64,000 bases of DNA from Muscardinus avellanarius (Eukaryota > Chordata > Mammalia > Rodentia > Gliridae). Location of the stretch: NCBI GenBank assembly GCA_963383645.1, contig OY726561.1:24260795-24324794 (forward strand). Direction: 5' to 3'. Position 1 is the stretch's first letter, and each line of letters starts with the position of its first letter. The notes beneath the pieces were generated by a model. That model ran no database searches and was not told the DNA's origin. It saw only the letters and a list, made by a program, of their open reading frames with translations. Of the stretch, positions 23,400 through 31,951 are shown piece by piece. The translations under genes were made by a program, and so were the position numbers.

Positions 23400-24083
23400 A
23401 AGCATTTGGTAATGCACTTCTATTTGGTTGATTTTAACAGAAACTGGACTAATCTATTAAAATCACAGGGGTCTACGATGCACAAAACTATGATAAACAG
23501 CAAGGGGCACAACAAAGGAAGAAAATAGGGCAAAAGTCCATGAAAGCCGGTTCAGAACGGATTCTCCTGAAGATCTCCTCGCCACCTCTCCAGATCATGT
23601 TGCAGCTGCTTAATCTTATCTTGTTCCTGCAAAAATAAGCAGATGCCTCCCTTTTCGGCTGTTAATAAATCCAATATCCATCTTTTTTGTGATGCCACAT
23701 AGGCTAGGGAATCTAATTGGGCTTGTAAGTCTCAGACAGTTTCTGAGACAGACTTAACACCATCAATTATTCGGAGGGAGTCTCCTCTGTAACTCAAAGG
23801 CCATCCCAAGGCCAGCCACACCCATGGCAGTTCTGGCAATAATCTCCAGGCCGATTAAGAGTAGAATGGCTTGTACTGCTCTCCTTTTTCGCCCTCCCCA
23901 ATCTAAAAGGGGGGCGGGGGTGGGCATTGATTTCTCCTCAAGGATAATATTTATATCGGAGAGCAGGGAGGCAAGGGTGCAAAGGCCTGCATTTAATATT
24001 TCCCTTGCCTTACCCGCGTCTCCAAAGCCTGGCATACTATACCGTATTTGCAGGGACAGGATGACGAACATTAGGGTTTTCAT
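23400..24083 (-). pseudogene. env: env remnant: transmembrane (TM) region, SU mostly missing
   Basis: Open frame 24,083-23,763 (106 codons) starts with a hydrophobic leader-like MKTLMFVILSL. It reaches a basic GGRKRR site that looks like the SU/TM furin-type cleavage site, followed by an Ala/Leu/Gly-rich fusion-peptide-like stretch. It then stops. In another frame (about 23,750-23,560) a TM ectodomain heptad region continues, including a segment like the conserved immunosuppressive domain of type D/gammaretroviral TM proteins ([10 protein letters not shown] visible), but with an in-frame stop and without the usual CC pair after it. A hydrophobic anchor-like stretch follows toward 23,430. The large SU domain is absent. 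Envelope function is lost. Assignment to a type D-like TM is by pattern recognition. Confidence 0.8.
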
Positions 24084-24279
24084 AACTATCTTCTTTTAAA
24101 ATAAAAAACAAAGGACTAATTTCAGGGATTTCCTCTTCCCTGGAATCATAATTACCAGTTATTGTAGGCAGGTGTTTGATATCTCTTGCTGGGACCCAAA
24201 GTGGTCTTTTATCATCATAGGGGAAGACACACCCAAAGCCCCTTCCTGCAGTTATGAGGGGATCTGGGCCCCTCCACAT
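24037..24279 (-). pseudogene. pol: pol remnant: integrase C-terminal domain
   Basis: An 80-codon frame carries a WRGPDP...GRGFGCVFP...WVPARDI pattern, characteristic of the class II integrase C-terminal DNA-binding (SH3-like) domain. It overlaps the start of the env frame by about 47 bp, as pol and env often overlap in betaretroviruses. Confidence 0.85.
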
Positions 24280-24389
24280 TCCTGTCAGGGGATCTCTCCA
24301 TTTTACTTTGATGGAGGAAAAGGGAATCTCTGTGGTCCAATGCCTATGAAAAGGGGACAGGTTGGAGTCTTTTGAAAAATTTAAAATAT

Positions 24390-24874
24390 TTAGGGTTAAT
24401 AATGCTTTTCTTAATTGATTGTGTGGGGGTAGTAACTAACCCTTTTGTTTTTGTAATTAAACCTTTAGGGTATGATTATATTTTTTTTTATTAAAGCTTG
24501 TCCTTTTGGGTTATATGGAATGCCCATAGTGTGAATAATTTTCCATAATTGTAGGAAGGAGACGGAATGTTGACTAATAAAACAAGGGCCAATATCAGTT
24601 GATTTGTTTAGGAATATCAAGAATAGCAAAACAATGAAGAAAATAATTTATAGCATGTTTTGTCTTTTCTCCTGAATGAGCTGAGTGAGACCCAATCAGC
24701 CCTGGAATAGTTATCTATGGAAACAAAAATATACTTAAGTTTTCCAAATGGTTGAAAATGAGTTACATCCACTTGCCATAATCCATTGGGGTGTAGGCCT
24801 CTTGTATTAACTCCGGATGATTGAAGGGGGGGGTAGTTGCAAGATGGGTTGACATAATTTACAAGTGCGAACAA
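24390..24874 (-). pseudogene. pol: pol remnant: integrase catalytic core
   Basis: Frame 24,874-24,617 shows LWQVDVTHF (first catalytic Asp) and FVSIDNYS (second catalytic Asp). It then terminates. In the sequence continuing to about 24,460, a GIPYNPKGQ motif can be read in a shifted frame, but the position of the third acidic residue appears to read Lys. The DDE core therefore seems broken both by a frameshift and by a substitution. Confidence 0.82.
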
Positions 24875-25862
24875 TTCTTTTTAATTCCTTATTAGGGATT
24901 TGAGGATATTTGTGTTTTAATCCCCTCCAATTTACATGGGTTAATCTATGAAAATCCATGGCCTCTTTTATAGATAGGGCTTGAACTTTTGTGCAGGCCA
25001 TCGCCCGTCCCTTCTGAAGGCCCGTCCCTTTTGAACGGCACTCGCCCATCTCTTTAGGACCTACTGTCCCATGTGCGACTGCTGTTGTTCCAGCATGCCA
25101 GAGGCTGTTTATCTTGGAGACCTGCTGCAGCCCAGTGCGAAATTTACACTCTTTCCCCCTGATTTTCAAGGGCCAGAGAGAGCTCGCTGGATGCCACCGG
25201 AACCGCGATGCTTTCCAAGGCACAGGCCCCTCTCTTGGGGTGAACCCATTCCAGGGCGCCCTGCTCTTTACAAAGAAAAGAGAACTCTCCCCGGGGCTCC
25301 CGCCGGGTTCTCCTGGATTGGTCGCGTTACCGCACTGGATGCCTCGCGGTGACCATCTCTGCCACTTCGGATTTGGGGATCTGAACCCGATTCGCTTTCG
25401 ATTGGCTCTAGTATCAATTAAATATTTAGAATTTTTATCTCCAATTGTGACGACCATCTTGGGTCTTAACCCATTTTTTGCCGGGGCTGGGGGAAGCCCC
25501 CTTGGGAGGTTAAAAGCTCCTCCTTTTAAGTTAAATTTGGACCGGCAGTCCCCAGCCCAATGAAAACCCTTACGGCATTTGGGGCAGGGCTTCCGGGGAG
25601 TTTCCCCTTTCTTCCCTCCTCCCATAGGAGGCGTAGCCTGGGATGGGCACTCTTGGCAGAAATGGCCCTCCCTTCCGCATTTGAAACACTTGGGGGGGGG
25701 GCAACCCTTGACTGCTGCATTGCCTGTATCAGAGTCTGTATGCCCTCCCGTTGCCCTTTCTTTACCGCAACTGCCATAGTTTGGAGTTGATGGCTCATAG
25801 AGCCAATGTCCCGAGAGGCCACAATCCATCTCTCTAAAGTATGCCCCTTCAACCCTGCACAT
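24807..25862 (-). pseudogene. gag-pro-pol: gag NC - protease start - integrase N-terminus in one open frame
   Basis: One 351-codon open frame spans parts of three genes. NC has two zinc knuckles, both CX2CX4HX4C: residues about 59-72 (25,647-25,688) and 93-106 (25,545-25,586). A protease start follows, with YLIDTRA at about residues 147-153 where the catalytic triad is normally D-T-G; the Gly is replaced by Arg. Residues about 190-290 match nothing I know. The integrase HHCC zinc domain follows (H305, H309, C334, C337; 24,850-24,950). So the protease end and all of RT/RNase H seem to have been deleted or replaced. No catalytic protease is expected. Confidence 0.85.
24950..25380 (-). other. 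Unassigned block where RT/RNase H would be expected
   Basis: About 430 bp between the protease start and integrase, open in the long frame but without reverse transcriptase motifs (no YxDD-type box seen). It could be a scrambled dUTPase/protease remnant, an internal deletion scar, or captured sequence. Confidence 0.55.
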
Positions 25863-26236
25863 GCCAGCCTATGGTCGGCTGTCATCCCGTCCCACACAAG
25901 CATTTTAACAAATTTGTCTCTTAATGGACCAGCCGGAAACTTCCTCTTAAGACTGTTATACACTATAAATGTAGGTAGATCCTCATCGGGCTTTCGAGTG
26001 ATTGCCCCAATAGGGGCCTCAGTGGGCCCATCGTCTAATTTTCTCCATGCCGCCAGTGCCGCTGCCCTAACATGATCCTGGTATGTGGGGGGTGGGGCAA
26101 GGCTGCCTGTTGTAGGCCAGTGGTGTGTGGCTCGGCAGTCCCTGTAAGCATGCCGTAGGTTAAGGGGATGGCGGGATCGGCATTTTGATTTCTTTCCCCA
26201 AAGATTCGGCATTGCTCCTGGTAATAGGCCATCCAT
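25526..26236 (-). pseudogene. gag: gag remnant: capsid C-terminal half
   Basis: A 236-codon frame. The central part (about residues 70-140) has the helical capsid C-terminal character, with a major-homology-region-like segment around 'DEDLPTFIVYNSLKRKF'. The first ~45 and last ~40 residues look out of frame, consistent with frameshifts at both ends. It overlaps the NC frame in a different phase. Confidence 0.75.
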
Positions 26237-26321
26237 TTCATAAAGAGCGGCCCAGGGAGAACTGCCTTGGTTAGCTCTCTCCAGTCCCGGGGGAATAAAG
26301 ACTGATGGGCCAGCCCTTCCA

Positions 26322-26954
26322 CTATGGTATCAGCCAGGGGGAATTGGGACCATCCTCCGACACTGCCTTTCGGAGCTCTTTAAGATCCTGTGGTTCCCAG
26401 GGGTACCAGGCGGCTGGATGGTTTGTTCCCGGGTTGATGTTGATGGGAAAGAGGTCCACAGTTCCTCCGGCTCTCCCTACGTCAGCATAGAGCGGCGGAG
26501 CAGAGGGTATGGAGAAGGAATTTGTCAGGGAAAGGGACTGTGGGGAGTCCTTGGCGTCCCCAAAGTGATCGGAGGGATTGGGAGGTTTTTTAGGGGCTTT
26601 GGGACCAGAGGGGGGTGTATGCTCGGCAGCCCCCTTTTTCACTGGCTTGGGGATATGGTCAGCGAGTTTCTCCAGGGGTTGCGGGGGAAAACAACTTTTA
26701 AGTGCGGAGACGTGGGGAGAACCGCAAGGGGTGGGGATCTCCCCTTGCTCTGTCTGGGCTCTCCTAACCAGCCCCTCAACTTGATTCCAGGTATCCCAAT
26801 CATAAAGATTACTTTCAGGGAGCCATGGGGCAGTTTTTAGAAGGTACCCCCAGGCCTGGGTGGCTTGGTTATCAGTGAGATTAAGTCCTCGGCTCTTGAG
26901 AACGAGTCGAAGGGATTCTAGGGCAGGGTCAGGTTTAGACCTGAACTTCCCCAT
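26322..26954 (-). pseudogene. gag: gag remnant: matrix, late domain and capsid N-terminus
   Basis: I start gag at the Met at 26,952-26,954, giving MGKF with Gly2 suited to N-myristoylation; upstream Mets in the same frame lie in leader/LTR sequence. An MA-like N-terminal region is followed by a Pro-rich stretch with an overlapping PSAP and PPLY late motif near 26,470. Then comes a capsid N-terminal motif (WYPWEPQDLKELRKAV). It stops at 26,322; the sequence continues in frames at 26,035-26,322 and 25,526-26,236. A complete class II Gag is usually two to three times this length. Confidence 0.82.
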
Positions 26955-27045
26955 ATTAATACCCATATTAATATACGGGGGGTTACTCACCCAAAGACCA
27001 ATTGCTCGCCAGCGATTTCTTTCGTTAGGGGGTGAAGAGGGGAGC

Positions 27046-27061
27046 CTCACACGGGTCACCA
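27046..27061 (-). other. Primer-binding site, possibly tRNA-Trp
   Basis: Sense strand reads TGGTGACCC... three bases after the 5' LTR. Its first nine bases complement a tRNA ending GGGTCACCA, which suits tRNA-Trp; the match decays afterwards. Primer identity is tentative. Confidence 0.6.
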
Positions 27062-27064
27062 GAC

Positions 27065-27514
27065 TGTCGGGAATCCTGCCTGACAACTGACGGGGCTTGG
27101 CGAGATGATGAGTACCTACGACTCAAACACAAACCCACGAGCCAGGAGTCAAGTCAAGCAAGATCTCATTTATCTCCCTCCAAGCAGTCCTTTATATAGT
27201 ACCAAGCCACGAGGGGAATTTCCATGAGAAATAGCCTAGCCTATCCGGGATAAAGATCACTAGCACGTAGTTTACAGCCAATCCCAGGACAGTACATGAG
27301 CCATTCATGTGTGCGGAAAGCTCCTTTAAAGGTAGAAAGGGAAAAACCGCTCAGTCTCCCCACCCACAGTGAATGGGGAAACCACGCTTTCCTAGCTTCC
27401 TCCAGGCACCATCTTTGCCCATTTTTTGCTGAATCACTTTACTTAAAGTTTTGCCTTAGGCCGTAGGCTGCTCAGGCCGAATCTCCTTAGGCGCTGTATA
27501 GACACACCCCATCA
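27065..27514 (-). repeat. 5' LTR of class II ERV
   Basis: 450 bp with the same TATATAAAG and AATAAA features as its partner. About 24 differences from the 22,687-23,137 copy, including a two-base-level change near 'gagtacc'. As it lies at the sense 5' end it would carry the provirus promoter. Confidence 0.95.
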
Positions 27515-27705
27515 GACCCTGACAAGAGGACTGCAGATTCGACGCCAGCCTGGGCCATTTAGCGAGACCCTGCTTTAAAATAAAAAAATAATAATAAAAT
27601 AGGGTTAGATCTGTAGCTTTGAGGTCAAATGCCTCTGGGTTCAATTCCCAGTACCACAAGACAAAACAAAGCCAAAACGAAAGCAAAAGCAAAAGCAAAG
27701 CAAAT
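27515..27705 (+). repeat. Right part of the SINE split by the provirus
   Basis: Starts with the second GACCCT and continues the B1 arm ('gacaagaggactgcag'), linker and ID arm ('gttcaattcccagtacc'), ending in an (AAAGC)n tail. Together with 22,641-22,686 it makes one B1-dID SINE. Confidence 0.88.
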
Positions 27706-28378
27706 TAAAAATTATTCACCTGAAAGTAGGTAAAAGAAATCTAATCAAGCCACTTAATATGGATATCACTTTTATGAGATTATTTAATAAACAATGAGTT
27801 ACCACATAACTGCCTTTGAAGAAGGAATATGGAGGCAACTTAGTCTCACCTAGTTGAAGGAGAATGAGCTGTAAGAAATACCAGGATTCTGCATTTATCT
27901 GTTTTCTGGCTTTGGAACTTAGACATATTGTTTTTTTTTCCTTAGTTTTACTTAGATTGGAAATTGGATTATTAATATCTCAGCAAGACATATTTGGCAC
28001 ATGGACGATGCCTCAAATTATTTTTTACATTTCCTTATGATAAACTTTCTTGATGTAATTTCTTTCAGGTAACTCAAGTTTTCTCTTCCTTCAGTACCTC
28101 AAACCCCATTGCTCCTTTCTTATTATCACAACCACTACCATTATGATGTTGTAATATATCAATTAGTTTTTCTATAATTTTCCTATCTATTAGACTAAAT
28201 ACACAGTAGCAGAATTATCTTCAAATTCCACCAATTCCTAGCAATTAAAGACTGGAAAAAATTCCTTCTGATTGCTATGTTTTAGGTACTCATAATGCAG
28301 GAATCAAAAGGGAAATTATTTCCTTAAAAGCTAAGAATAGCAAAAACACAGTCAAATAAACAGAAAAAATTTAAAAAA
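27706..28378. other. AT-rich non-coding DNA, nothing recognised
   Basis: No repeat or exon that I can support. Confidence 0.5.
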
Positions 28379-28590
28379 GTAGGTGCATGCCTTCTGGACG
28401 TCGTGGCGTATGCTTGTAATCCCTGCACTTGGGAGGCAGAAACAGGAGGATTGCACCAGGTCAAAGCCAGCCTTGCTAGCTTAATAGATGCTGTTTCCAA
28501 ATAAAATATAAAAAATAGGTCTGGGAGTGTAGCTGAGAGGTAGAAGGGTTCCATTTCCAGTACCATAAAAAAAAAGGTAGGTACATGCCT
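28379..28590 (+). repeat. B1-dID SINE (young subtype) with TSDs
   Basis: SINE body about 28,392-28,575 with 'gggcttgtaatccctg'-like B1 arm and 'gtctgggagtgtagctgag' ID arm, ending in poly(A). It is flanked by 'gtaggtgcatgcct' and 'gtaggtacatgcct', a 14-bp TSD with one mismatch. Confidence 0.92.
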
Positions 28591-28742
28591 AAATAATATG
28601 GTTGTTCAGAAGAGTGGCTTTCTTTTAATTTCAGAATGCAGCATGCTTATTAGCTTGTATTTTCTGTAAAATTAATGCACACGCACATTTGAAATAGAAG
28701 CAGAGATTAGAGAGTTGGAAGAAGAAAAATATATTCTAGATT

Positions 28743-28905
28743 AGGAGTTGGCAGGCTTTTGGAGCTTGATACAGAATATTTTAAGGTTTAAAAGCACATG
28801 GTGTCGATCACATCTGCTCAACTCTACCAGTGTGGTGAGAAAATACACATAAGCTATATGAAAGGGAATAAATGTGTTGTGTTCCAACAAAACTACAGAG
28901 ATAGG
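28743..28905 (+). mobile_element. hAT-like non-autonomous DNA transposon relic
   Basis: Starts 'ggagttggcaggctttt', then 'attttaaggttta', 'ctgctcaactctaccagtg' and 'tgtgttgtgttccaacaaaac'. This order matches a widespread mammalian hAT-Charlie-type repeat whose end reads GGGGTTGGCAAAC. Ancient and decayed; I am not sure of the exact family name. Confidence 0.65.
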
Positions 28906-29284
28906 CAGAGGATTGACCTCTGTTCTAGGAAATACATTAGCACCCAAGGGCAGAGAAAAGCGGTTGCAAAGGGATCTAGAAACAGTTTCTAATGTTGTAA
29001 AAAGTTCAAGTTTGAAGGTGTTGGGATTTGGTGTAGGAGATGTAGAAGTTGTCACTGTAAGTAGTTCGAACTTTTACCAGTATAACAGAATTAGAGTAAT
29101 GGGTAAAAAGGTTTTCATGATGATGTTTGAATCAGAATTATCTAGAAGAATTTTTGATTGAGAGGAATAACTTTGAGATTTATGTCACCTAATAATGGAG
29201 AATGGAATGAAGGAGACTAGAAATTTCATGTTCAAAAGTGTCTCCAGCAGATGAACACAGTGAATTTGTACTTTTCCATAGAGA
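28906..29284. other. Non-coding DNA, nothing recognised
   Basis: The overlapping open frames (29,055-28,741 minus; 28,874-29,161 plus) show no domain. Confidence 0.4.
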
Positions 29285-29660
29285 ATAACAAAATTATATG
29301 ATTTTCAGTGAAATAGGTGGAACTGGAGAATATTGTAGTAAGTGAGATTAGTAAGTCACAAAAAATAAAAACTTAAATGTTTCCCCCATATGTGGAAACT
29401 GGAGAGAAATAGAAATGCAGGAAGGACTCTAGACAAAGGAAGAGAAGCCCTAATGGAGTGATGGAGGGGATTTATGGAAGAGAGGCAGAAGAAGAGAGAG
29501 ATCCAATGGAGAAACACTTTAATGGAAATGTTGTACATGCATAAATTTATCAATGCCAATATTAATGTTGTGCATGGGGATGGTGAGAGAGTAGAATGCT
29601 GTCTCTATAACTCTGAACTTCATCATGAAATATGATTAAAATTCACCAAAAAAAAAAAAG
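29285..29660 (+). mobile_element. L1 3' end with poly(A)
   Basis: ORF2-terminal sequence 'gtgagattagtaagtcac' and 'catatgtggaaactgg' leads into a purine-rich 3' UTR and an A12 tail at 29,649-29,660. The 3' UTR differs from the pyrimidine-rich (minus-sense) subtype elsewhere, so this is another L1 subfamily. Confidence 0.75.
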
Positions 29661-29859
29661 TTTCTCTAGCTAAGCAGTTATGCCTTTCTGTTTGCCAATC
29701 ACCACAATGTATGCCTGTGAAGAGTTTAAATCAGCATCTTGGCATGGCCATACTTCCTTTCTCAATCTATTTTTCCTAAAACTTGATGGACACTTATTTA
29801 AAAGGATAAAATAGACAAAATGTAACCCTTCATCACAAGTGAAAGGGATACGGGATGTC

Positions 29860-29864
29860 TATAG
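29860..29864. repeat. 5-bp TSD TATAG (left)
   Basis: TATAG directly before the left LTR, repeated at 33,371-33,375 directly after the right LTR. Confidence 0.9.
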
Positions 29865-30188
29865 TGTTAAGTTGGGTCCTGCACTCATGTGACTTTGTGT
29901 CACATGACCTCTGCAGGGCAAGGGAGGGGCTGAAACCCCCGCGAGAATTGGGCATTCCCGCGAGTAAACCCTCATCTCGCGAGATGCATGCCTTTAAAAG
30001 GAGAGCCCGCGTCCTCAAGCTTCGGACAGGCGCGCAGGCCCCACGGTGCCTCGCCCTGATCCCCGGGAGAGCCGTGCCATTAAAACTTTACATGCCACGT
30101 GTACCGGACCTCTCTCGTGTTTTTCACACTCCGCCGTATGCACATTATTTTTATTTTACTCGCATTTAATTTTTTATTTTACTTATCA
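29865..30188 (+). repeat. 5' LTR (promoter) of young LTR element
   Basis: 324 bp. TATA-like 'tttaaaagg' at about 29,993-30,001 and poly(A) signal ATTAAA at 30,079-30,084. Upstream contains CGCG-rich palindromes such as 'tctcgcgaga', a known activator-type motif (also bound by ZBTB33/BANP-type factors); functional use is inference. The 104-codon frame across it is not a gene. Confidence 0.93.
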
Positions 30189-30190
30189 TT

Positions 30191-30207
30191 TGGTGCCGAA
30201 CCGGGAG
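30191..30207 (+). other. Primer-binding site, tRNA-Phe-like
   Basis: TGGTGCCGAACCGGGAG lies two bases after the LTR. It resembles the complement of the tRNA-Phe 3' end with a two-base gap in the A/C run. Primer identity is likely but not certain. Confidence 0.75.
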
Positions 30208-30830
30208 AACTCTTGGGTCCCTCCCCATTTTTTTTCCTTTTTTTTTTTTTTTTTCTGTTTTCTCTTTTTATTTTTACTCTCTTTTTGAGCCCCGGACTCT
30301 CCGACCCGCCAGCAGCTCGACTGTGAGGTCCCACACCAGCGCTCCGCTTGCAGGCGTTGCTCCCACCACTGCCGCCGCTGCCGCCCCGTGCCTGCGTGGA
30401 CTACCTCCTGCACGGGCCAGGACCTCTGCCTGCCGCTTGGACCTCCTAAAACCGCCGTTCCCGCCTGCCCACGCCGCCCGCCGCTGGAATGGGACCGCGC
30501 CGCCCGCGGACTGCGCCACGCCGTGCGCCTATGTCTTCTCCGCGCCTGGCGTTGCTTAGACCCGCCTGCCGGGGCCGCCTGCCTCCTCCATCTAGGCGGC
30601 CGCCACTCTGCTAAACAGCCCCCAGCCCGCCAAGTCCAGCCCGCGCTCCAGCTGGTTCCTCCACTCGGACTCGCGCCCTGGCGCCCTTCACCCTGTGCCT
30701 GCCCACCCCTGCTGCCTGGGCCTGGCCATTCCGGTAAGCAGCCACATGGAATTACTGGGGGGGGGGGTCGCCAGCTTTGGCCCGCCATCTTGGACACGTG
30801 AAATCACTGGGGGGCCGCCATCTTGGCCCC
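30208..30830 (+). other. GC-rich leader, block 1
   Basis: A T-rich tract is followed by CpG-rich, Pro/Arg-coding-looking DNA on both strands; the long open frames (for example 30,186-30,797 minus) are compositional. 'gggccaggacctctgcctgc' at about 30,412 recurs in block 2 at about 31,337. It ends near a splice-donor-like 'ccggtaag' (about 30,731). Confidence 0.75.
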
Positions 30831-31250
30831 ACCATCTTTAACCCCTCCCACCTCATGGCCTCACTGGAGGCCTCACCATCCTTAACCCCTCCCACCTCAT
30901 GGCCTCACTGGAGACCTCTCCATCCTTAACCCCTCCCACCTCATGGCCTCACTGGAGGCCTCGCCATCCTTAACCCCTCCCACCTCATGGCCTCACTGGA
31001 GGCCTCGCCATCCTTAACCCCTCCCACCTCATGGCCTCACTGGAGGCCTCTCCATCCTTAACCCCTCCCACCTCATGGCCTCACTGGAGGCCTCGCCATC
31101 CTTAACCCCTCCCACCTCATGGCCTCACTGGAGGCCTCTCCATCCTTAACCCCTCCCACCTCATGGCCTCACTGGAGGCCTCGCCATCTTTAACCCCTCC
31201 CACCTCATGGCCTCACTGGAGGCCTCACAATCTTTAATCCCTCCCACTTT
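30831..31250 (+). repeat. 44-bp minisatellite, about 9.5 units
   Basis: The unit runs 'taacccctcccacctcatgg' + 'cctcactggaggcctc' + 'nccatcct'. Unit starts are spaced exactly 44 bp from 30,839/40 to 31,236. Units differ mainly at one position (ctcAcc, ctcGcc, ctcTcc) and by 'gagacc' for 'gaggcc' in one unit. It sits inside the young LTR element between two leader copies. Confidence 0.97.
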
Positions 31251-31299
31251 CCACTCCTAACCAATCCTAGGAGTCAGCGGCCATCTTTCTGGCCCGAGC

Positions 31300-31951
31300 C
31301 AGGCAGCTTGGCACTTGCTCTGCCTGCCAACTGCCTGCGCGGGCCAGGACCTCTGCCTGCTGCTTGTACCTCCTAAAGCACCATTCCAGCTTGGTTCTCC
31401 GGTCACCGCCGGGACCTCTGGCCGGTTTGCCCCACCCGCCCCGAGCCAGGCTCACTGGCGGTGCTCCTCGGGGCCCAGCCTCAACGTCTGGCGTGTGCCT
31501 GGAAGCCATTTTGTCTCCACGCCGCGGGCCCGGCAAGCCATGCCGCCTGCGCACCCCCACTGATCCCACCTGCGCCAGCCGCCAGTGCCATCCACACCAG
31601 CCACCGGCATCCACGCGCCCCGGCTCCACCACGCTCCCAGCAGCTTCTCAGCGCTTCTGTCGAAGCCAGCGCTGGCTGGCAACACTTCACTCCGGTAAAC
31701 TGCCTCCTTCCCTTGGTTAGCGGGTTCCGGACTTGGGTCTCCCGGTCCACTGGGACCTAAAAATCCAAGCGCTTGGTGACCCATTGTCCCCCGGTCCACT
31801 GGGACCACGCTGCGGATGACCAGGTCATCCTCCGGTTTTGAGAAGGAATGAAGACGTTCTTCCCTATCTCTTAACCTCTGTTTCCGAACGATTGAGCAGG
31901 GAAATCGGGGACGCCCATTTCCTGTTCTTCGTTTCCGCCCGCGAACCAATT
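31300..31951 (+). other. GC-rich leader, block 2
   Basis: A diverged second copy of part of leader block 1, again with 'gggccaggacctctgcctgc' then 'acctcctaaa'. It also ends at a donor-like 'ccggtaaa' (about 31,693). The open frames on both strands reflect GC content and show no domain. Confidence 0.7.

Larger units (their letters stand above)
22687..27514 (-). mobile_element. Defective class II endogenous retrovirus (type D-like)
   Basis: A 4.8-kb provirus in minus orientation: LTR 27,065-27,514, tRNA primer site, gag, protease start, integrase, env TM remnant, polypurine tract, LTR 22,687-23,137, and a perfect 6-bp TSD. Betaretrovirus-like features are two CX2CX4HX4C boxes in NC, an overlapping PSAP/PPxY late motif, and the 6-bp TSD. 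The env TM is of the kind found in type D viruses. Every reading frame is broken and I recognise no reverse transcriptase/RNase H; an intact class II provirus is usually about twice as long in its internal part. The LTRs differ at about two dozen of 450 positions by my hand count. Confidence 0.95.

Noticed and set aside
25114..25563. 149-codon plus-strand frame
   Set aside because: Antisense shadow of the gag-pro-pol frame of the minus-strand provirus.
22687..27514. The provirus as a functional domesticated gene (syncytin- or gag-derived)
   Set aside because: gag, pro, integrase and env all have frameshifts, stops or lost catalytic residues, and the envelope surface domain is absent.
29855..30169. 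104-codon frame repeated at 33,046-33,351 as a possible gene pair
   Set aside because: It is simply the LTR read in one frame; duplication reflects the two LTRs.
30186..30801. 137-203-codon frames in the GC-rich LTR-element leader
   Set aside because: Open on both strands because GC-rich DNA has few stops; Arg/Pro/Ala-rich, no domain, and they overlap tandem or duplicated leader DNA.
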